From assembly GCF_004917065.1 (NCBI RefSeq), contig NZ_SSYA01000003.1:394318-458317 (forward strand): DNA of 64,000 bases, given 5' to 3'. The DNA comes from Geomonas ferrireducens. Lineage in GTDB: Bacteria > Desulfobacterota > Desulfuromonadia > Geobacterales > Geobacteraceae. Positions 55,528 through 64,000 of the stretch are shown here, in pieces (positions within the stretch are counted from its first letter, which is position 1; each line of letters starts with the position of its first letter). Below the pieces are notes generated by a model. It saw nothing but the letters and a program-made list of their open reading frames with translations. It had not been told where the DNA came from and did not search any database. Both the position numbers and the translations under genes were made by a program.

Positions 55528-56304
55528 ATGAAGATTCTGGTATGCATAAAGCAGGTGCCGGATATGGAGTCCCGGTTCAAACCTGATGCTTCGGGCGTCT
55601 GGTACGCCGATACGGACCTTGCCTTTAGAGTGAACGAGTACGACGAGTACGCCATCGAGCAGGCCGTGCTGCTCAAGGAGCAACTGGGCGGCGAGCCTGA
55701 GGTTACCGTGCTCTCGATAGGGCCGGACCGGGTGGTCGAGGCGATCAAGAAGGGGCTTTCGATGGGCGGGGACCGCGGTGTTCACGTGCAAGATGCAGCG
55801 GCACACCTGAAGGATTCCTGGCAGGTGGCGTCGATAATCGCCGCCTATGCCGCCGGGGAGGGGTTCGACCTCATCCTCACCGGGTTGCAATCACAAGATC
55901 GAGGTTCCGCCCAGGTCGGCGTCACCGTTGCGGAGCTGCTCGACTATGCCTGCGCCACCACCGTGGTCGGCTTTGAGTATGCCGATGGCACCGTTACGGT
56001 GAAGCGCGAGCTGGAAGGAGGGGTGAAGGGGACGGTGCGCCTGAAGATGCCGGCCGTGGTGACCTGCCAATTGGGGCTGAACCAGCCGCGCTACCCCACA
56101 CTGCCAAATATCATGAAGGCGAAGAAAAAAGAGGTCCGCGTCATCCCTGTAGCCGAGTTGCTGCATCAGGATCAAAGGGTGGCTCCGGTCGAATTCCGGG
56201 CTCCGGCCAAGAAGGGAAGCGCCGTGGTGCTGGAAGGGGAGCTCGCCGACCAGGTCGACCGTCTCATCGGGATACTGAAGGACAAGACAGCGGTGCTGCG
56301 CTAG
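55528..56304 (+). CDS. etfB: Electron transfer flavoprotein beta subunit
   Basis: 258 residues. N-terminal MKILVCIKQVPDMESRFKPD, AMP-binding region, and the EtfB signature VTCQLGLNQPRYPTLPNIMK near residues 182-201. It pairs with EtfA to carry electrons from flavin dehydrogenases. GGAGGAGG ribosome binding site. etfA follows 9 nt later. No acyl-CoA dehydrogenase or ETF-quinone oxidoreductase gene is in the window, so the electron donor is unknown. Confidence 0.96.
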   Translation: MKILVCIKQVPDMESRFKPDASGVWYADTDLAFRVNEYDEYAIEQAVLLKEQLGGEPEVTVLSIGPDRVVEAIKKGLSMGGDRGVHVQDAAAHLKDSWQVASIIAAYAAGEGFDLILTGLQSQDRGSAQVGVTVAELLDYACATTVVGFEYADGTVTVKRELEGGVKGTVRLKMPAVVTCQLGLNQPRYPTLPNIMKAKKKEVRVIPVAELLHQDQRVAPVEFRAPAKKGSAVVLEGELADQVDRLIGILKDKTAVLR

Positions 56305-56313
56305 GGGGATGCC

Positions 56314-57228
56314 ATGAAACTCTTACTGATCGGTGAATGCCGTGAAGGCAAGTTGTTGGAATACAGCTACGAGCTCTTCGGGTTCGCTTCGCAGGCGGGA
56401 GCAGAAACCGCAATGCTCATCGTCGGCGGGGATGGGTCCCTTCCCGGATACGGTGGTACCGTCTACTTGGCCGATGCAGGCAAGTACGGCGAGTACAACC
56501 CGGACCTGCACAAGCGTCTGGTGCAGGCGGTAGTCGAGCGGGAGCGGCCGGACTACGTGGTGTTCATGCACACCTCTTACGGCTGGGATCTGGCGCCGAG
56601 GGTCGCGGCCCTGTTAAAGGTGCCGCAGGTTTCCGAGGTGGTCGCGCTGGCGGAAGGGGGAGGTTTCGAGCGGCCCTGCCTGAGCCAGAAGATGCGTCAG
56701 GTCGTGAAGCCGCAGGGAACGCCCGTGGTGCTCACCCTGCAGGGGGGAGCCTTTCCCGCGCTGGTGCCGGGGGGGACGCCGCAGGTGCAGCCGGTCGACG
56801 CGTCGGGGGAGGGGAGGCTCGAGTTTCTGGGCTATGAAGCGGCGGCGCGCAAAGGGGTGGATTTGACCAAGGCCGAAGTGATCGTCAGCGTAGGGCGTGG
56901 TGTCGGCAAGAAGGAGAACATACCCGTCATCGCCGAGCTTGCCAGGGTGCTCGGAGGTGAAGTCGGGGCGAGCCGCCCCGTCGTGGATAGCGGCTGGATG
57001 GATGCAGGGAGCCAGGTCGGGGTGACCGGGCAGACGGTGAGTCCCAAGTTGTACGTGGCGTGCGGCATCAGCGGGGCGATTCAGCATCTGGCGGGGATGA
57101 AGAAGTCCGGGTTCATCGTAGCCATCAACAAGGACAAGGAAGCCCCCATAGCCGGGGTTGCCGACGTGCTGGTGGTGGCCGACGTGATGCAGTTCGTCCC
57201 AGCACTGACCGCGAAGCTGGCAAAGTAG
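56314..57228 (+). CDS. etfA: Electron transfer flavoprotein alpha subunit
   Basis: 304 residues. FAD-binding C-terminal domain: GASRPVVDSGWMDAGSQVGV, then KLYVACGISGAIQHLAGM and FIVAINKDKEAPIAGVADV, all EtfA hallmarks. N-terminal domain is the EtfB-like fold. No ferredoxin-type Cys cluster, so this is the simple form rather than the fused bifurcating type. Nine nucleotides after etfB; a 9-bp repeat array follows 33 nt downstream. Confidence 0.96.
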   Translation: MKLLLIGECREGKLLEYSYELFGFASQAGAETAMLIVGGDGSLPGYGGTVYLADAGKYGEYNPDLHKRLVQAVVERERPDYVVFMHTSYGWDLAPRVAALLKVPQVSEVVALAEGGGFERPCLSQKMRQVVKPQGTPVVLTLQGGAFPALVPGGTPQVQPVDASGEGRLEFLGYEAAARKGVDLTKAEVIVSVGRGVGKKENIPVIAELARVLGGEVGASRPVVDSGWMDAGSQVGVTGQTVSPKLYVACGISGAIQHLAGMKKSGFIVAINKDKEAPIAGVADVLVVADVMQFVPALTAKLAK

Positions 57229-57261
57229 CGCAGCGGCCGGCGGACCCTCTAACCCTCTGAC

Positions 57262-57315
57262 CAGTCGGACCAGTCGGACCAGTCGGACCAGTCGGACCAG
57301 TCGGACCAGTCGGAG
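57262..57315. repeat. 9-bp tandem repeat array, 5 full copies plus partial (CAGTCGGAC)
   Basis: Units of CAGTCGGAC at 57262-57306 and a partial sixth. It lies between etfA and the four-helix-bundle gene, and its reverse complement (GTCCGACTG) is the unit of the array at 18396. Confidence 0.95.
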
Positions 57316-57341
57316 TGGCCGTAACAAGGCAGGAGGCGCTG

Positions 57342-58022
<681 letters not shown>

Positions 58023-58026
58023 CACA

Positions 58027-58066
58027 AAAAAGGCGCGGCAGCCATCGGCTGCCGCGCCTTCTCTTA
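58027..58066. terminator. Bidirectional terminator between the four-helix-bundle gene and ligA
   Basis: Perfect 12-bp stem (58032-58043 / 58047-58058), 3-nt loop, A-run on the left and TTCTCTT on the right. Serves the convergent genes on both strands. Confidence 0.9.
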
Positions 58067-58082
58067 ACAACACCTGCGAAGC

Positions 58083-60355
<2,273 letters not shown>

Positions 60356-60720
60356 AAATAGCAAATGTACCTCTTACTTTACTAATACAAGCCTCTACAT
60401 TAACAAGTGAGACCGGCTCATTAAGGCGTGGCGCACATTTTGGGTCATTTCCCGGCCAATTTAGATGCGGAGAACGGCCCGCAGTGGTAAAAATGACGCA
60501 CACTCGTCGCTTGCCGGGACGTAAATTAGCAAATGATGGTCTTACTTTGTTCTACTGCACCCATACATTAACAAACGCACCCCTTCTTTTTCTTAAAGCA
60601 GACCTTACATTAACAAATTACGCCCCTGCTTTTTCTTGAAGTAGACCTTACATTAATAAAAGCGCCCCTGCTTTTCCTAAAAGCGACCTTTGCATTAACG
60701 AGATGCACGTCCAAAGTTCT
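60356..60720. repeat. Imperfect 42-bp tandem repeat array
   Basis: Units begin at 60356, 60398, 60524, 60566, 60608, 60651 and 60693 (partial), spacing 42-43 bp; the missing positions between 60440 and 60523 keep the phase (4 x 42 from 60356 to 60524). Each good unit starts ATTAACAAA or ATTAGCAAA and has a central pyrimidine tract such as CTTTTTCTT. The three units 60566-60692 are the best conserved. Lower GC than the surroundings. Confidence 0.82.
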
Positions 60721-60840
60721 TTCCCTGTTGTGTGTGGAGGGTTAGGCAGGAGGTGGATGGGGGAGACGCGATACCGCCTTGCATTGCCCTGCGGCATCTG
60801 GTAACAATACGGCGGCTTTTTTCATCTCGCAGAGGATTAC

Positions 60841-62877
60841 ATGCTCGACCTTTCACGTCTAAATCCCGAACAGCTTGCCGCGGTAAAGCATACCGAAGGG
60901 GCACTCCTGGTTCTTGCCGGTGCCGGTTCCGGTAAGACCGGCGTCATCACGTATCGCATCGCGCACCTTATCCTGAACCTGAAGGTGCCGGCGGACCGCA
61001 TCCTGGCCGTCACCTTCACCAACAAGGCGGCAAAGGAGATGAAGGAGCGCGTCGAGCACCTGGTCGGACGTCGTGATTCGAAGGGGATCGTCCTGTCGAC
61101 CTTCCACTCCCTGGGAGTGCGCGTGCTCAAGCGGGACATCGAACGCTTGGGGTACAAGAAGAACTTCTCGATCTACTCAACCGCCGATCAGGTGGGACTC
61201 GTGCGGCAGATCGTTCGTGAAGTGAACACGGACAGCAAAAAGTACGATCCGGAGAGCATCATTTGGCGCATCTCCGGCGCGAAGAACAAGTTGATCCCGC
61301 CCGATCGCTATACCCCGAACCCGCTGGACGACGTGGACATGATGGCCGCCCTGGTCTATCCCCGCTACCAGTCCGCGCTGAAGGCGTTCAATGCCATCGA
61401 CTTCGACGACATCATCATGCTCACCGCAGAGCTTTTACAGCACCACCCGCCGGTGTTGAAGCACTGGCAGGAGCGCTTCAGCTACCTCATGGTGGACGAG
61501 TACCAGGACACCAACTCCTCCCAATACCTCCTGGTGAACCTTCTTGCCGCAGGCAGCGGCAACCTCTGCGTCGTCGGTGACGACGACCAGTCCATCTACG
61601 GATGGCGCGGCGCCGATGTCGGGAACATCCTCGACTTCGAGAAGGACTTCAAGGGGTGCCGCACCATCAAGCTTGAGCAGAACTACCGCTCCACCGGCAA
61701 CATCCTCGATGCAGCCAACAGCGTGATCGGCAACAACAAGGTGCGAAAGGCGAAGCGCCTCTGGACCGCGTCGGGGGAGGGACCGCTCGTCGACCTCTGC
61801 ATCGTGCAGGACGACGAGGAGGAGGCAACCAGCGTGGTCGAGCGCATCCAACTGGAGCGCTTCAAGAAGAACATCCCATATAGCGACTTCGCCATCCTCT
61901 ACCGCACCAACGCGCAGAGCCGTGCCTTCGAGGAGCAGCTGCGCTTCGAGGACATCCCCTACGTACTCGTGGGGGGCACCCAGTTCTTCGAAAGGAAGGA
62001 GGTCAAAGACTCCCTTTCCTACTTGAAGGTGATCGCGAACCCCCTGGACGAGGTGGCTCTTCTGCGCATCGTCAACTTCCCCAGGCGCGGTATCGGCGAC
62101 AGCACGGTGATCCGCATCAACCAGTGGTCGCTCGAAAAGGAGATCCCTCTTTTCGAGGCGTTCAGCCGTGTCGCCGAGATAGAGGGGGTCGCCGACAACA
62201 TCAAAGAGAAGGTGCATGCGTTCCACCAGACCCTGCTCGACGCCGCGGCGGCGTTCAAGGAAGAGGGGGGGCTCGCGGAGAGAGGGAAGATCCTCTTCGA
62301 GAAGCTGAAGATCGAGGAGGAAATCTTCCGCACCATCGACGACCAGAAGACCGCGCGCCGGAAGGTGGAGAACGTGGAGCAGATTATCAACTCCATGGCC
62401 GCGTACGAGGAGCGCGTGCCGCAGGCGACCCTCGGGGGCTTCATCGAGAAGGTCTCCCTCATGGATGAGGACCGTTTCTCCGGCAAGGATAAGAAGGACC
62501 ACGGCAAGGATGCGGTGACCCTCATGTCGCTGCACTCAAGCAAGGGGCTCGAGTTCCCCTTCGTGTTCCTGGTCGGGATGGAGGATGAGATACTGCCGCA
62601 CAAGCGGGCCATCTACGAGGACGATACCATCGACGAGGAGCGCCGCCTGTGCTACGTCGGCATCACGCGGGCGAGGCAGCAGCTCGTGATGACGCGGACC
62701 ATGTACCGGAAAAAGTACGGGAAGCTTGAGGAGCGGGTCCCCTCCAGATTCCTGGAGGAGATCCCGGCGAACGTCTTGAACGTGCAGCAAAGTGGGGTGG
62801 CGCGCGAGGTCACGCCGGAAGAGGCGGAAAAGAGCGCGGAGGATTTCTTCGCCAAGATGAAGGCGATGATGGGGTAG
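60841..62877 (+). CDS. rep: Superfamily I ATP-dependent DNA helicase, Rep/UvrD/PcrA type
   Basis: 678 residues, close to Rep (673). Walker A LAGAGSGKTGV, motif Ia AVTFTNKAAKEMKERV, motif II VDEYQDTN, motif III GDDDQSIYGWRGAD, motif IV KLEQNYRS, motif V VTLMSLHSSKGLEF and motif VI EERRLCYVGITRARQQL. A 3'-5' translocase for replication restart or repair. The lack of a long C-terminal extension favours Rep over UvrD or PcrA. CAGAGGA precedes ATG 60841. The stop codon lies inside a perfect palindrome. Confidence 0.93.
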   Translation: MLDLSRLNPEQLAAVKHTEGALLVLAGAGSGKTGVITYRIAHLILNLKVPADRILAVTFTNKAAKEMKERVEHLVGRRDSKGIVLSTFHSLGVRVLKRDIERLGYKKNFSIYSTADQVGLVRQIVREVNTDSKKYDPESIIWRISGAKNKLIPPDRYTPNPLDDVDMMAALVYPRYQSALKAFNAIDFDDIIMLTAELLQHHPPVLKHWQERFSYLMVDEYQDTNSSQYLLVNLLAAGSGNLCVVGDDDQSIYGWRGADVGNILDFEKDFKGCRTIKLEQNYRSTGNILDAANSVIGNNKVRKAKRLWTASGEGPLVDLCIVQDDEEEATSVVERIQLERFKKNIPYSDFAILYRTNAQSRAFEEQLRFEDIPYVLVGGTQFFERKEVKDSLSYLKVIANPLDEVALLRIVNFPRRGIGDSTVIRINQWSLEKEIPLFEAFSRVAEIEGVADNIKEKVHAFHQTLLDAAAAFKEEGGLAERGKILFEKLKIEEEIFRTIDDQKTARRKVENVEQIINSMAAYEERVPQATLGGFIEKVSLMDEDRFSGKDKKDHGKDAVTLMSLHSSKGLEFPFVFLVGMEDEILPHKRAIYEDDTIDEERRLCYVGITRARQQLVMTRTMYRKKYGKLEERVPSRFLEEIPANVLNVQQSGVAREVTPEEAEKSAEDFFAKMKAMMG

Positions 62878-62897
62878 GGGCGAATATTCGCCCCTAC
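62874..62897. repeat. 24-bp perfect palindrome (REP-like) containing the helicase stop codon
   Basis: GTAGGGGCGAAT followed by its exact reverse complement, nt 62874-62897, between convergent genes. The TAG stop is within it. Palindromes of this GTAGGGGCGAA type recur widely in bacterial intergenic DNA (recollection). Confidence 0.85.
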
Positions 62898-63523
62898 GGT
62901 TTGCCGAGGGTTTTCTGTCCGGGTTTCCAGCCGAGCGGGCAGAGCGAGCCGGTCTGCAGCGCCTCGAGAACGCGCATGGTCTCCTCGACGCTTCTCCCCA
63001 CGTCCAGGTTGTGCACGACCTGGTACTGGAGCACCCCTTCCGGGTCGATGATGTACAGCGCGCGCAGGGCGACCCCATCCTTCTCGTCGAGGCAGCCGTA
63101 CTTCGTGGCGACTTCCTTCTTGATGTCTGAGAGCAGTGGATAGCGCAGGTTCCCCAGGTCACCGCGCTGGACCCAGGCGAGGTGGGAGTACTTGCTGTCC
63201 GTGGAAGCGCCCAGAACGACGGTGTTCAACTGCTCGAAGCCGGCGAGCGCGTCGTTGAACCCCTTGATCTCGGTCGGGCAGACAAAGGTGAAGTCCATCG
63301 GGTAGAAGAAGAGGACGACCCATTTGCCGCGGAACTCGTCGAGGGAGACCTGCCGGAACTCTTTTCCCTGTGTCGTACTGACCCAGGCGTCGAGCTTGAA
63401 GCCGGGGGCCGGATCACCTACCTTGGCGGTCTGCTGGAGATCCTCCGCACCTATCGCAGAAGGAGCGGATGCGAAGAGGGAGAGGGCCAGTGCGGCTAAC
63501 AACGTAACGGTAGAAAGTTTCAT
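62894..63523 (-). CDS. Exported 2-Cys peroxiredoxin (AhpC/TSA family)
   Basis: 209 residues. Peroxidatic Cys in DFTFVCPTEIKGF with the upstream Pro/Thr of the Prx signature, resolving Cys in GSLCPLGWKPG near residue 195. Unlike cytoplasmic AhpC it begins with a Sec signal peptide (MKLSTVTLLAALALSLFASA, cleavage near residue 25), so it should act in the periplasm. The reductant is unknown. The 3' end overlaps the palindrome at the end of the helicase gene. Confidence 0.93.
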   Translation of the reverse strand: MKLSTVTLLAALALSLFASAPSAIGAEDLQQTAKVGDPAPGFKLDAWVSTTQGKEFRQVSLDEFRGKWVVLFFYPMDFTFVCPTEIKGFNDALAGFEQLNTVVLGASTDSKYSHLAWVQRGDLGNLRYPLLSDIKKEVATKYGCLDEKDGVALRALYIIDPEGVLQYQVVHNLDVGRSVEETMRVLEALQTGSLCPLGWKPGQKTLGKP

Positions 63524-63573
63524 CTGTCGCTCCTGTGACTGACGCTATCTGCTTTACTGTTTACGTTTTCCGG

Positions 63574-63579
63574 TATAAT
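63574..63579 (+). promoter_or_regulatory. Perfect -10 box upstream of the cyclophilin gene
   Basis: TATAAT at 63574-63579, in the 166-nt gap between divergent peroxiredoxin and cyclophilin genes; no good -35 (nearest CTTTAC, 63552-63557, 16 nt upstream). It lies about 110 nt before the ATG. Confidence 0.4.
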
Positions 63580-63689
63580 TCAACGACGATACATCATACC
63601 CTAGCTCTGTATGAGCAACCAACAAAAACTTTTCACTCAGTGCTTAGTATGGTATTGGTGTGGCAAACCAAACACAAAGGAGCAACATA

Positions 63690-64000
63690 ATGACTGAAGA
63701 AAAAAATCCCGTGGTCATCATGGAAACCTCGATGGGTACCGTTAAGATCGAACTCTTCAAAGATAAGGCCCCCATCTCCGTCCGCAACTTCCTCTCCTAT
63801 GTCAAGGACGCATACTACGACGGCACCGTCTTCCACCGCGTCATCAAGAACTTCATGGTGCAGGGTGGCGGCCTGGACGAGAACATGCAGCCGAAGAAGA
63901 CCAAGTTCGCTATCAAGAACGAGGCGACCAATGGCCTTAAGAACGTGCGCGGCACCCTCGCCATGGCCCGTACCGCGGTCGTCGACTCCGCTACTTCGCA
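63690..64000 (+). CDS. ppiB: Peptidyl-prolyl cis-trans isomerase, cyclophilin type (3' end outside window)
   Basis: First 103 residues of a cyclophilin. [20 protein letters not shown] opens the domain, then [19 protein letters not shown] carries the catalytic Arg and Gln, followed by GTLAMART. No signal peptide, so probably the cytoplasmic PpiB type, which speeds proline isomerisation during folding. AAGGAG stands 7 nt before ATG 63690. Truncated by the window end. Confidence 0.94.
   Translation, partial: MTEEKNPVVIMETSMGTVKIELFKDKAPISVRNFLSYVKDAYYDGTVFHRVIKNFMVQGGGLDENMQPKKTKFAIKNEATNGLKNVRGTLAMARTAVVDSATS

Overview
The window is one contiguous stretch of a GC-rich (about 60%), gene-dense bacterial chromosome with short intergenic gaps and mostly AGGAGG-type ribosome binding sites. 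Gene content and order point to a Geobacter-like member of the Desulfuromonadia (Geobacter, Citrifermentans or Geomonas). The main evidence is a type II secretion locus laid out like the Geobacter sulfurreducens OxpG locus and followed by ftsEX, envC and ctpA, together with an AcnB-type aconitase, and rimP-nusA-ylxR/L7Ae-infB-rbfA-nrnA-truB-rpsO-pnp in a row. I see no rRNA, tRNA, CRISPR array, prophage or insertion sequence.

Layout. 1-13.2 kb: the end of a reduced type II secretion system with two pseudopilins (ATPase, PilM/N/O/P-like proteins, a secretin lipoprotein with a C-terminal cohesin-like domain), then ftsEX, an EnvC-type activator with a degenerate LytM domain, ctpA, and a secreted protein with a cohesin-like N-terminus and a dockerin-like calcium loop. 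13.3-18.3 kb: a succinate-semialdehyde-type dehydrogenase, fdhD and acnB; the promoters of the first and last carry the same palindrome over the -10 box. 18.4-23.1 kb (mostly minus strand): pepF, an orphan Fis-type helix-turn-helix ORF, a HAD nucleotidase and thrC. 23.4-33.6 kb: the long translation and RNA-metabolism cluster. 33.6-38.8 kb: an M16 peptidase, dut, an M29 aminopeptidase, a Sua5/YciO protein, a small membrane protein and queD-queE. 38.9-42.6 kb: a MoxR/DUF58/transglutaminase operon. 42.6-53.8 kb: a TPR protein, a TonB-like protein, a malic enzyme-PTA fusion, HIT and ROK proteins, a DsbC-like protein, an EndoQ-like PHP protein, a MerR regulator, a nitroreductase and an RluA-type synthase. 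53.8-64 kb: a tiny membrane protein, a response-regulator diguanylate cyclase, etfBA, a four-helix-bundle protein carrying an RSD repeat, ligA, a repeat-rich gap, a Rep-type helicase, an exported peroxiredoxin and the start of a cyclophilin.

How it fits together. The first block builds an export machine, and its neighbours remodel peptidoglycan at division and process periplasmic proteins. The middle block is the housekeeping transcription-translation and RNA-decay operon, with leader and attenuator-like structures before rimP and pnp. Central carbon metabolism is represented by acnB, the aldehyde dehydrogenase and malic enzyme, and electron transfer by etfBA.

The least explained signals are: (1) the cohesin-secretin and its cohesin/dockerin-like neighbour; (2) a family of 9-bp tandem repeats at four places, one translated in frame as (Arg-Ser-Asp)n; (3) a 42-bp imperfect tandem array upstream of the Rep-type helicase; (4) the shared palindrome over the -10 boxes of the aldehyde dehydrogenase and acnB; (5) an apparent ATT start codon for the DUF58 gene.
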